From Streptomyces antnestii (GTDB taxonomy: Bacteria; Actinomycetota; Actinomycetes; Streptomycetales; Streptomycetaceae): 64,000 nt of DNA. The translations under genes were made by a program, and so were the position numbers. The notes beneath the pieces were generated by a model. The model was not told the origin of the DNA. It ran no database searches and was given only the letters and a program-made list of their open reading frames with translations. Position 1 is the first letter of the stretch, and every line of letters begins with the position of its first letter. The DNA lies in NCBI RefSeq assembly GCF_004005495.1, contig NZ_RZYA01000030.1, positions 37,884-101,883 on the forward strand, written 5' to 3'. Positions 1 through 7,737 of this stretch are shown here, in pieces.

Positions 1-744
1 CTTGCCGACCAGCTTGTTGATCTTGAGGGAGCCGACCACGCCGCCCGAGACGAGCTGGGCCTCGGCCACATTGTTCGCGTTGCGCTGCTGCACGACCAGC
101 GTGGCGCCCCTGCCGATGTTTTCGGGCAGGGTGATCTGTGTGTTCAGTGACCCGGTCCGGTCGGTCTTCGCCGTGCTCAGGCCCTGGCCCTTGGTCTGTT
201 TCGCCGAGGTCTTCAGCAGCAGGTCCACGGTGGACTTGGCGTCGAATCCGGCGCCCTCGACGCTGGCCGTGCCGCCGGGGGTGACCAGACCGGGGTTGAC
301 CACGATGATCGGCCCGGACTGCCGGGGGATCTTCTGACCCCCCAGGCGCACGGTCTTCGGTTTCTGCGTGGGCTGCTTGATCTGTGAGGGCACGCTCTTG
401 TTGTGTTCGGACTTACCGCCGGTGGTGTTGAGCGCGCCGCCGAAACCGCCGCTCTTCGCGATCACCTGGACGAGCGAGCCGACGGCCACCAGGGCCACCG
501 CGATCAGAGCGACCCTCTTCCACGTGAACCGCCGCCGCGGCTGTTGCCCGGTGGCCCCGGCGTCTGTGCCGGCGTCCGTGCCGGCGTCCGTGCCGGGCGG
601 CCCTTCGCTCGTGTCGGACTGCTCGGGTATGCCCCTGCGCCCGTCCATGCGGCTCTCACGGCTCTCGCGGCTCTCGCGGTTCTCGCGGTTCTCGCGGTTC
701 TCGGAGTTCTCGCGGTTCTCGCGGTTCTCGGGGTTGTCGGGCAT
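1..744 (-). CDS. Membrane-anchored Ig-like surface protein, partial
   Basis: Seen: an open frame from an ATG at 744, with AGGAGG just upstream, running off the window at base 1 (248 codons, C-terminus missing). Residues about 5-30 are a degenerate tripeptide repeat (ENR, then ESR). A T/D/A/G-rich stretch and a basic cluster follow, then one hydrophobic segment (VALIAVALVAVGSLVQVIA, near residues 74-92). The extracytoplasmic part looks like an IPT or Ig-like fold (VTPGGTASVEGAGFDAKS). It lies 24 bases after the GT39 gene on the same strand, so it is the last visible gene of the glycan operon. Inference: an outward-facing accessory or anchor protein for the glycan. A catalytic domain could lie beyond the edge. 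Function unknown. Confidence 0.75.
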   Translation of the reverse strand, partial: MPDNPENRENRENSENRENRENRESRESRESRMDGRRGIPEQSDTSEGPPGTDAGTDAGTDAGATGQQPRRRFTWKRVALIAVALVAVGSLVQVIAKSGGFGGALNTTGGKSEHNKSVPSQIKQPTQKPKTVRLGGQKIPRQSGPIIVVNPGLVTPGGTASVEGAGFDAKSTVDLLLKTSAKQTKGQGLSTAKTDRTGSLNTQITLPENIGRGATLVVQQRNANNVAEAQLVSGGVVGSLKINKLVGK

Positions 745-768
745 GTCGCTCACCTCCTCGGCCCGGGA

Positions 769-2445
769 CTAACCGACCCGGTAGATCTGCAGCTTGATGC
801 CGCCCTGACTTGTTTCCCAGACCATCGTGGAGTTCTTGAGCGCGGCCAGGATCCAGTTCTCGCGGCCGTCGCCGTTGTTGCCCTGTATGGCCTGCCGCAT
901 CTTGTTGGACATGATGATGTAGTCGACGTTGCGCCAGTTCTTGGCGAAGAGCTTGTCGCGCACGGCAGGGTCGGAGGACGCGTTCCAGTGGGAGTGCGCG
1001 GAGGGGTAGAAGGGGCGCACGTCGTGGAGGGCGCTCCACAGGTCGTCGTCCATGATGATCCGCGCGTTCGCGGGGACGTTCTTGCGTATCCAGGCGACCT
1101 GCTGCTCCTGCATGCGGGTCAGGTTCAGTCTGGGCTGGTACTGGTCCGCGACCGCCACACGGCCCTCGGTGTTGATGGTCAGCAGGTAGTGGGTGGTGGG
1201 GACGAGCAGCAGGACGGAGGCGGCCACGGCGGGCACCGCGATCCTCAGCCGGGGGCGGAAGCGCCCCAGCAGCCGGTCGGTGACCAGGCCGATGCACATC
1301 GCGAACAGCGGGATCATGGGCGCGATGTAGAAGTCCAGCACCACGCTGCCGCGCACCAGGTAGAAGGCGTAGGCGGCGGTCATCGTGGCGACGATCAGGA
1401 AGCCGGGATCGTGTTCTCGGTCTTTGAAGCCCCAGTACAGGGCGGCCGCCATGGCGAGCAGGCCGAACAGGAGGAACGGTGTGTCCTTGATGAGCCAGCT
1501 GGTGTACAGGTAGCTGCCGGAGCTGAGCAGGGAGCCCTGGCTGCGGTTGAGCTGCCACCACAGGGTGTAGAGCAGGGACACGTGGTCGGCGGGGGGGTTG
1601 TTCAGGTCGAAGTCGAAGCCGGTGGGCAGGAGTTCGTTCTTCAGTATCGCGTACAGGACGTACACGCCCACCGGGATGGCCACGGCGAAGGGGAACAGTG
1701 AGGTGGCGAAGCGGCGCTGGGGGGAGCTTTTGATTCTGCGGTGCAGCAGGTACAGCAGGCTGGGGACGAAGAAGACGGCGTTCTCCTTGGTGATCAGGGC
1801 GATCCCCAGCGCGGCCCCGGCGCCCAGTGCGTGACGGATCCTCAGGTCGCGGCCCAGCAGGCAGTACATGCCCAGCAGGGTCCAGAACATCATCAGGTTG
1901 TCCAGGAGGACCTGGCGTTGGTAGTAGATGGCCAGGGGGGAGACGTTGTAGAGGAATGCCGCCACCGATGCCGCCAGGATGCTCCCGGACAGGCGGCGCA
2001 TGATCTCAAAAAGCAGGGCGACGCTGGCCAGGTGCACCAGCAGCATCAGGAACCGGCCGGTGTTGACGGCGTTGCCGAACGTCTCGAACTGGTTGGGCAG
2101 CGGGAAGGCCCAGCCGGCGAGCTGGATCCAGCCGCCCGGCGCGTGGTCGTAGTCGTAGGTGTACGGCGACAGGCGGGTCTGGCGTACCAGGGACCATGCC
2201 CGCTGCATGTAGATGCCTTCGTCGGTGAGGTACAGCGGGTACTGGAACAGGTGCCAGCCGTGGGTGAGCAGGCCGGTGAACACGGCGGCGCCCAGCGCGA
2301 TCTGTCCGCGCCGGTTCAGCCGGGGGAACCGGCCCGTGATGATCGCCGGCTGCGGGCGCCGGGGTGCGGGCGGTGTGGCCCGCCCGCCGGGCGGGCGGTC
2401 CCCGTCGTGGACGACGACCAGGCGTGGCCTGCCCTCATGCGACAT
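769..2445 (-). CDS. GT39/ArnT-like GT-C membrane glycosyltransferase
   Basis: 558 residues. The first outer loop carries the acidic DE pair (YLTDEGIYMQ) typical of PMT/ArnT-like GT-C enzymes, which use polyprenyl-phosphate sugars. About ten hydrophobic helices and a soluble C-terminal domain follow. The ATG at 2445 overlaps the GT2 stop by 11 bases, which implies translational coupling. An ORF extension upstream of it is out of character and was discarded. With the GtrA protein upstream, which may help flip polyprenyl-linked sugars, this enzyme probably adds a sugar to the glycan or to a surface protein outside the membrane. Donor and acceptor cannot be read from the sequence. Confidence 0.85.
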   Translation of the reverse strand: MSHEGRPRLVVVHDGDRPPGGRATPPAPRRPQPAIITGRFPRLNRRGQIALGAAVFTGLLTHGWHLFQYPLYLTDEGIYMQRAWSLVRQTRLSPYTYDYDHAPGGWIQLAGWAFPLPNQFETFGNAVNTGRFLMLLVHLASVALLFEIMRRLSGSILAASVAAFLYNVSPLAIYYQRQVLLDNLMMFWTLLGMYCLLGRDLRIRHALGAGAALGIALITKENAVFFVPSLLYLLHRRIKSSPQRRFATSLFPFAVAIPVGVYVLYAILKNELLPTGFDFDLNNPPADHVSLLYTLWWQLNRSQGSLLSSGSYLYTSWLIKDTPFLLFGLLAMAAALYWGFKDREHDPGFLIVATMTAAYAFYLVRGSVVLDFYIAPMIPLFAMCIGLVTDRLLGRFRPRLRIAVPAVAASVLLLVPTTHYLLTINTEGRVAVADQYQPRLNLTRMQEQQVAWIRKNVPANARIIMDDDLWSALHDVRPFYPSAHSHWNASSDPAVRDKLFAKNWRNVDYIIMSNKMRQAIQGNNGDGRENWILAALKNSTMVWETSQGGIKLQIYRVG

Positions 2446-3730
2446 GGATGTCCGCCCCCTCGCCGTGGGCCCGGTGGGCGCCGACGTGCTGGGTCTTCTC
2501 CCAGTTGGTGCGGCCGGCCAGCTGCCGTCGCATGGCGCGGGTCGCGGCGTAGGCGAGGACGAGCTGGTACGGGTACCAGGCAACGGCCATGCGCAGGACG
2601 GCTCTGGGGGTGGCCTGCAGTCCGTGGGCGTCGGCGAACTCGTACAGTCCCACCGCCTGGGTCACGAAGTGTGCCAGGAGCATCAGCACCGGCAGGGAGG
2701 ACACGAGCGCGACCAGGACCGGCACCTTCAGCAGGAACATCGTGGCCAGGGAGACGATCAGGTACACGCCCAGCAGTGCCTGCCCGTGCGGGAAGGCGAG
2801 TACGTAGAAGGCCAGCCAGCGCTGTTTGCGGGTGGGCATCTGTTTCCAGGTGCCCTTGTGCAGGGTCTGCATGAAGCCCTGGCTCCAGCGGGTGCGCTGG
2901 CGGATGAACTGGCCGAGCGTGGGCGGGGTCTCCTCCCGGGTGACGTACCGGTCGTCGTAGACCACCCGCACCCGCTCCCCCGCGGCGGACACTCTCAGGC
3001 CCAGGTCGGCGTCCTCGGTGAGGTTGTGGTCGTCCCAGCCGCCCAGGCGCACCAGCAGCTCGCGCTGGAAGAAGACCGTGTTGCCGCCCAGCGGGATGGC
3101 CCCTTCCAGGGCGTGGTAGTGCAGGCGGCTTTTGAACCAGAAGAAGTATTCCAGGACGTTCAGTGCGGAGTACCAGGTGGACTGATAGTTCATCAGCTGT
3201 ACGCCGGACTGGACCACGTTGACCCGGTCGTTGATCATCACGGTGTTGACCAGCTGGAAGATCGCGGGGTGGATGTCGTCCTCCGCGTCGAAGATGGTCA
3301 CCACGTCACAACTGGCGTGCGGCAGGGCGGTGTTGAGGCCGTGCGGTTTGTTGATGGGCTGGTCGTCGAAGACGATCACCTCGACGTTGTGCACGCCCTC
3401 GCGGGCGACTTCGGCGATCTCCTCCTCGGCCTTGTCGATGGTGCCGGTGTCGTCCGCCGAGCAGATGACGAAGACCTCGAGCAGGTCGGGCGGGTAGTCG
3501 CAGCGCACCACCCGGTCGATGGTGGTCTTGATGACGTTCTCTTCGTGCCGGGCCGGGAGCATGACGGTGAAGGACAGCTCGGGCGGCAGGAAGGTGTCCG
3601 GCGCCTTGGCTTTCGCCTCCGCCTCCGGCTGGTCCCAGGTGTAGAGCATCAGATACAGCACGTGGGCCGACTGCACGGTGAGCAGGATGGAGACCACGGT
3701 CAGTGCGGCGTACAGGAGGAACGTCAGCAT
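2435..3730 (-). CDS. Processive GT2 family glycosyltransferase, cellulose-synthase-like
   Basis: 431 residues. An N-terminal membrane helix is followed by a GT-A domain with the BcsA-like acidic motifs: DAEDD for nucleotide-sugar/metal binding, LTEDADLGLR for the catalytic base, and QRTRWSQG as the QxxRW motif that binds the growing chain. Three to four C-terminal helices form the translocation pore region. This is the signature of a processive beta-glycan synthase such as cellulose, chitin, hyaluronan or PNAG synthase. The start overlaps the end of gtrA by seven bases. Two beta-glucanases (GH6, GH5) nearby make a beta-1,4-glucan-type product the best guess. No PilZ domain is seen. Confidence 0.88.
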   Translation of the reverse strand: MLTFLLYAALTVVSILLTVQSAHVLYLMLYTWDQPEAEAKAKAPDTFLPPELSFTVMLPARHEENVIKTTIDRVVRCDYPPDLLEVFVICSADDTGTIDKAEEEIAEVAREGVHNVEVIVFDDQPINKPHGLNTALPHASCDVVTIFDAEDDIHPAIFQLVNTVMINDRVNVVQSGVQLMNYQSTWYSALNVLEYFFWFKSRLHYHALEGAIPLGGNTVFFQRELLVRLGGWDDHNLTEDADLGLRVSAAGERVRVVYDDRYVTREETPPTLGQFIRQRTRWSQGFMQTLHKGTWKQMPTRKQRWLAFYVLAFPHGQALLGVYLIVSLATMFLLKVPVLVALVSSLPVLMLLAHFVTQAVGLYEFADAHGLQATPRAVLRMAVAWYPYQLVLAYAATRAMRRQLAGRTNWEKTQHVGAHRAHGEGADIHVA

Positions 3731-4458
3731 GGGCTGCTCCCCCGGGGCCGGCTCCATACCCACAGGGTGCTGAAGGTGTAGTTGACCGCGAAGGCGGCGC
3801 CGATCGCGAGGACGTTCGCCACCACGAGGGGGACTCGGTCGTGCACCAGGGCCCACAGGAGAGCCACGTTGACGGCGAGGCCCGCGAGCATGGAGGCGTT
3901 GAACCGCACGAACCGCCGCAGCGAACGCACGTCGGTGTGGAAGGTCCAGCGGGCGTTGAGGACGTAGTTGTGGATCACGGCGAGTTCCACCGCCGTGGCC
4001 GAGGCGGCGATCAGCGGCAGGTGCAGGAGGCGGTGAAGGGCGTACAGGGCCACCGTGTTCACGATCATGCCCATGCCGCCGACCACGGCGAACCGTAGGA
4101 CCCGGGGCGTGGGCAGTACCCGGGGCGTGGGCAGGGTCCATCCCCGCCCGCCGCGGGGTGGGAGGGTGGCGCGGGGTGTGGCGCGTGGGGGTGTGGCGCG
4201 GTGTGGGGGTGTGGCGCGTGGTGTGGCGCGGGGGGACGGCTCCGGCTGCGCCGATGGCTCGCGGGGAGGGGCGGGCGCCGGGCGCTCGTGGTGGCCGGCG
4301 GACGCCGGGCGCTCGTGGGGAGCGGCGGACGCCGGCGGCTCGCGGTGGCCGGCAGAAGCCGGTCGCTCGTAGGGAGCGGCGGACGCCGGTCGCTCGCGGT
4401 GGCCGGCAGAAGCCGGTGGCTCGCGGGGAGGGGCGGGAGCCGTTCGGGAGTGGTGCAT
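3724..4458 (-). CDS. GtrA family membrane protein with repetitive N-terminal extension
   Basis: The C-terminal ~125 residues are a four-helix GtrA domain (RFAVVGGMGMIVN, NYVLNARWTF, NYTFSTLWVW). The family is proposed to flip or help transfer polyprenyl-phosphate sugars. The N-terminal ~115 residues are a Pro/Ala/Arg-rich imperfect repeat (ASAGHRERP / ASAAPYERP and similar) with a duplicated LPTPRV. The ATG at 4458 was chosen because GGAGG lies six bases upstream. A shorter protein starting nearer the first helix is possible. First gene of the minus-strand operon gtrA-GT2-GT39-Ig-like. Confidence 0.8.
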   Translation of the reverse strand: MHHSRTAPAPPREPPASAGHRERPASAAPYERPASAGHREPPASAAPHERPASAGHHERPAPAPPREPSAQPEPSPRATPRATPPHRATPPRATPRATLPPRGGRGWTLPTPRVLPTPRVLRFAVVGGMGMIVNTVALYALHRLLHLPLIAASATAVELAVIHNYVLNARWTFHTDVRSLRRFVRFNASMLAGLAVNVALLWALVHDRVPLVVANVLAIGAAFAVNYTFSTLWVWSRPRGSSPC

Positions 4459-4792
4459 CGCGGATCCTCCAAGCGGGAGGGCACTCCTTGGCCCCGCCCG
4501 GCGGGCCCTCCCGCACACCACCCTGCGCGACTGGGCAGGGTGCGGACATCACGTGAACGGGGGATCCGGGCTCCCGCTTTCGGGGGAGGACTTTCATACC
4601 CCCCTTTTGGGGGAGGCGCGGATCGGCCCGCCAAATGGAGGGCGGCGAGGGGTGTGGGGTTCCCCCGAAGAGGGGATCTGCCCCTCCCCCGTTGGCGGGT
4701 GCAACGTCTGACACCGGCCGTGGACGCTGGGGAGTGCGGTCCGCCCCTGCCAGGGCGGGTCTTGCTGACACTCATCAGGGGTAGGGAGCGTC
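4459..4792. promoter_or_regulatory. Divergent intergenic region with G/C-tract inverted repeats
   Basis: 334 bases separate the divergent gtrA and pseudo-subtilase genes, so promoters for both should lie here. The stretch is dominated by runs of C and G (three separate CCCCC/GGGGG clusters between 4570 and 4690). One clean inverted repeat is GAGGGG 4670-4675 with CCCCTC 4681-4686. No -10/-35 pair could be assigned with confidence. Confidence 0.35.
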
Positions 4793-5950
4793 ATGATGGC
4801 AGGTCCCACAGCTGCGGGCGCCGTACTCGCCGGGCGCACCCTGGTCGGTGCCGCGGCCTGCGCACTGCTTTTCACCACCTCGTTCACCATGGCCCCGGCC
4901 GGTCCCAGCTCGACCGTCCTGACGGGTTCGGGGTCGCTGCGCGGGTCGGAGTGGGCCCTGTCCGCGCTCAGGGCCGACCGCGCCTGGCAGACCAGCCGGG
5001 GACAGGGCGTGACGGTCGCGGTGATCGGCACCGGGGTCGACGCCGCGCATCCCGACCTCAAGGGACGCGTCGTCAAGGGTGCGGATCTCACGGACGGCGC
5101 GAGCGGCGACGGCACACGCGACCAGGGCGTGACGGACGTGCAGGGCACCCATGCCGCGGGCATCATCGCCGGAACCGGCCGCAACTACCACGGGGACGGC
5201 GTGTACGGGCTGGCTCCGCAGGCCCGCGTCCTGCCGGTGCGGGTCTACCGGGACAGCGCACCCGTGGCCGCGGCGACCGCCGCGGGCATCAGGTACGCGG
5301 CACGCAAGGGCGCCCAGGTCATCGACGTCGCCGTGTCCTTCCGCCGGCCGAGCAAGGAGCTCCGGTCGGCGGTCGCCTACGCCGTGCGGCGCAACTGTCT
5401 GGTCGTGGCCGGCGCGGGCGACACCGGCCAGAGCGGGAACGCGGTGTCCTACCCGGCCGCCTACCGGGGCGTGCTGTCGGTCGCGGCCACCGACAAGAAG
5501 GGCGGCCTGTGGCCCGACTCCCACTACGGCCGGGACGTCGCCCTCACCGCGCCGGGTGTCGACATCCTCACCACGGCCCGCAACGACGACTACTGGACGG
5601 GCTCCGGCACCGCGTACGCGGCGTCCTGGGTCGCCGCGTCCGCCGCGCTGGTGCGCGCCGAACATCCACAATGGACCGCCGCCGGTGTCGCCAAGAAGCT
5701 GACGGACACGGCGAGCCACCAGACGTCCGCCCATGACGACGTCCACCACGGCTACGGGACCGTCGACCCGGCGCGGGCCCTGACCGCCAGCGCCTCCCCG
5801 GCGGCGGACCCCCAGCACCGCACCGCCCCCCGGTCCTCGGACACCGGCCCGATACTCGTGGTGGTGGCCGTGACCGGCGCCCTCCTCGTACTGGCCGTCC
5901 TGGCATGGTTGCTGATCCGCCGCAGCGTCACCCCCTCGGACCAGGAGTGA
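4793..5950 (+). CDS. Membrane-anchored S8 subtilase-fold pseudoprotease (mycosin-like)
   Basis: 385 residues: N-terminal hydrophobic segment, peptidase S8 fold, and a C-terminal membrane helix followed by a short basic tail, as in mycosins. The blocks are easy to align, but every catalytic position is changed. The Asp block reads VIGTGVDAAHPDL (Asp to Gly79), the His block VQGTHAAGIIAG (His to Gln117), the Ser block SGTAYAASWVA (Ser to Ala274), and the oxyanion Asn is Asp210 (VAGAGDTG). Known: these four residues are needed for subtilisin activity. Inference: a non-proteolytic binding or scaffold protein at the outer membrane face. The reading frame is intact and the stop overlaps the GH6 start, so this is not simple decay. 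Confidence 0.85.
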   Translation: MMAGPTAAGAVLAGRTLVGAAACALLFTTSFTMAPAGPSSTVLTGSGSLRGSEWALSALRADRAWQTSRGQGVTVAVIGTGVDAAHPDLKGRVVKGADLTDGASGDGTRDQGVTDVQGTHAAGIIAGTGRNYHGDGVYGLAPQARVLPVRVYRDSAPVAAATAAGIRYAARKGAQVIDVAVSFRRPSKELRSAVAYAVRRNCLVVAGAGDTGQSGNAVSYPAAYRGVLSVAATDKKGGLWPDSHYGRDVALTAPGVDILTTARNDDYWTGSGTAYAASWVAASAALVRAEHPQWTAAGVAKKLTDTASHQTSAHDDVHHGYGTVDPARALTASASPAADPQHRTAPRSSDTGPILVVVAVTGALLVLAVLAWLLIRRSVTPSDQE

Positions 5951-7107
5951 CGCCAGGCCCCTCGAGGGGCCCCGCCGGACCAGGAGCGACGGCAGGCCCC
6001 TCGAGGAGCCCCGTCGGACCCGGAGCGACGGCAGGCCGCTCGAATGGTCCCTTCCCTGAGCGTGCGCGCCCCGAAAAACCGGCCCCGGGGCGCGCGCATC
6101 AACGTGGCTGGAGGGTGCGGCTGGCAGCATTGCTGTCCGCTCTCGGGCTCCTGCTGACCGTGACCACCGCGGTGACCAACGCCCCGTTCGCGCCGGGCCT
6201 CCTGCACCCCGGCGCCGCACCGACCGCCCTGCCCGCGCCGCACTACCCCGCCACCACCCGCCTCTATGCGGCCCCCGACACCCCGGCCGCCCTGTGGGTA
6301 CGCGAGCACTCCGGGGATCCCCGGGCGCGGGTCCTCGCCGGGCGCATCGCTTCCAGGCCGCAGGCGTCCTGGTTCACCGACCCCGATCCGCTGAAGATCG
6401 AGGGCCAGGTGCACGCCGTGGTCGACGCCGCCCGGGCCCAGCGCGCGCTGCCGGTCCTGGTCGCCTATGCCGTGCACCGCCGCGACTGCTCCGGACACAG
6501 CACCGGCGGCACCGGCGGCGCCGCCGCCTACCGTGCCTGGATCGAAGGCTTCACCCGCGGCATCGGCACGGCGCGGGCGCTGGTGATCCTCGAACCGGAC
6601 GCGCTCGCCCTCACCGACTGCCTCAGTGGCCGCGAGCGGCGCGAACGGTTCGCGGCGCTGTCCTACGCGGGCCGGATGCTGCACGACGGCGCCCCGTACT
6701 CCCGGGTGTACTACGACGCGGGAAACTCCGGCTGGCATCCCGCCCCCACCATGGCCGGCCGCCTCAGGCATGCCGGCGCCACCCGGTACGCGGACGGCAT
6801 CGCCCTTAACGTGTCGAACTTCAACCGGACCCGCGACGAGATCCGCTACGGCCGCTTGGTGCTGCGGGACCTGGGCGTCTCGCGCCTGGGCATGGTGATC
6901 GACACCAGCCGCAACGGCGCCGGCCCGGCCCGGGGCCATCACGCCTGCGATCCTCCCGGCCGGCGGCTGGGGCAGCCCCCCACGACCGGCACCGGCGTCG
7001 CCGGCGTCGACGCCTACCTGTGGGTGAAACCCCCCGGTCAGACCGATGGCTGCACCGCGGCAGCGGGAACCTTCGACGCCCAGTACGGCTACCTGCTGGC
7101 CCGGTGA
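5947..7107 (+). CDS. GH6 family secreted/anchored beta-1,4-glucanase
   Basis: About 386 residues. Low-complexity N-terminus (Pro/Gly/Arg repeats), one hydrophobic signal or anchor segment, then a GH6 domain: RRDCSGH (Asp region near the -1 site), ILEPDALA (catalytic acid Asp), YYDAGNSGWH, LNVSNFN, IDTSRNG and DAYLWVKPPGQTDG. These match GH6 endoglucanases or cellobiohydrolases, inverting enzymes acting on beta-1,4-glucan. Start: GTG 5947 overlaps the preceding TGA as GTGA; an in-frame ATG at 5905 would overlap by 46 bases. Coupling to the pseudoprotease and divergence from a GT2 synthase suggest trimming or release of the strain's own glycan rather than foraging. Confidence 0.87.
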   Translation: MTPGPSRGPAGPGATAGPSRSPVGPGATAGRSNGPFPERARPEKPAPGRAHQRGWRVRLAALLSALGLLLTVTTAVTNAPFAPGLLHPGAAPTALPAPHYPATTRLYAAPDTPAALWVREHSGDPRARVLAGRIASRPQASWFTDPDPLKIEGQVHAVVDAARAQRALPVLVAYAVHRRDCSGHSTGGTGGAAAYRAWIEGFTRGIGTARALVILEPDALALTDCLSGRERRERFAALSYAGRMLHDGAPYSRVYYDAGNSGWHPAPTMAGRLRHAGATRYADGIALNVSNFNRTRDEIRYGRLVLRDLGVSRLGMVIDTSRNGAGPARGHHACDPPGRRLGQPPTTGTGVAGVDAYLWVKPPGQTDGCTAAAGTFDAQYGYLLAR

Positions 7108-7244
7108 CACGGCCACACCCCCTTGCCCGGGCGCACGACAGCGCCGGCAGCCGGGGCACCCCCCTCCCCCGCCCCACCCACATCCCCCTCCCTCTCGCCA
7201 CCCACATCCCTCCTTATATCCCCACATAACGCATATACGCCACT

Positions 7245-7294
7245 AACGGCCGAATTCGGGCTACCTCAATTGAGGTAGCCCGAATTCGGCCGTT
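7245..7294. terminator. Perfect 50-bp palindrome between GH6 and receiver gene
   Basis: Both 25-base arms match without a mismatch and there is no loop; the centre lies between 7269 and 7270. The repeat contains two GAATTC sites and ends in TTT. It sits 138 bases after the GH6 stop and about 100 before the receiver gene, where a terminator is expected. A cruciform-forming or protein-binding role is also possible. Confidence 0.6.
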
Positions 7295-7395
7295 TGATGT
7301 GTGCTGAAATCACTCGCCCGTACGGCGATTCGATCACGGCTCCTTCCCTAAATTTGTGGGCATCGCAGAAAAAAGCCCGAAGGAGCCCGCCGCCC

Positions 7396-7737
7396 ATGAA
7401 ACGAATTCTCATCGTGGAGCCTCATCCGCAGGTATTGGCGGCTCTCGCCGACCTCGTACAGGACGAGCCCGGATGTGAACTCGTGGGCGCCGTGGCCACC
7501 ACAGCGGAGGCGTTGTCGCTGGTCAGCGGTGAAGCCCCGGATGTGGTTCTGATCGACGCGGATACGCCGGACCGGCGGTCCGGGCAGTTCGGTGAACTCC
7601 TTCCCACGGCTTTGCTCGTCCTTCTCACCGCCGCGATCGAACCGCCCAGAGAATGCCCAAAGTCTTCGGCGAAAACACCCACCGTCAGCATTCTCAAGAC
7701 CGCGATCCCCGAATTCCTCAGGAGTCTCAGCGCATGA
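7396..7737 (+). CDS. Single-domain response-regulator receiver protein
   Basis: 113 residues, a CheY-like receiver with no output domain. The phosphoacceptor is Asp54 (DVVLIDAD). The conserved Thr (LLTAA) and Lys (SILKTA) are present. The N-terminal acidic pair that binds Mg is reduced to Glu8-Pro9 (IVEPHP), so phosphorylation may be weak or absent. Start: ATG 7396 with AAGGAG 11 bases upstream. The stop overlaps the ATG of the GH5 gene (ATGA), so the two are translated together. No sensor kinase lies nearby. Pairing a stand-alone receiver with an exported glucanase is unusual. Confidence 0.75.
   Translation: MKRILIVEPHPQVLAALADLVQDEPGCELVGAVATTAEALSLVSGEAPDVVLIDADTPDRRSGQFGELLPTALLVLLTAAIEPPRECPKSSAKTPTVSILKTAIPEFLRSLSA

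Noticed and set aside
403..3781. Long plus-strand open frames opposite the GT39 and GT2 genes
   Set aside because: They are antisense shadows with low-complexity Gly/Val/His/Gln composition and no family motif, while the minus strand encodes clear proteins.
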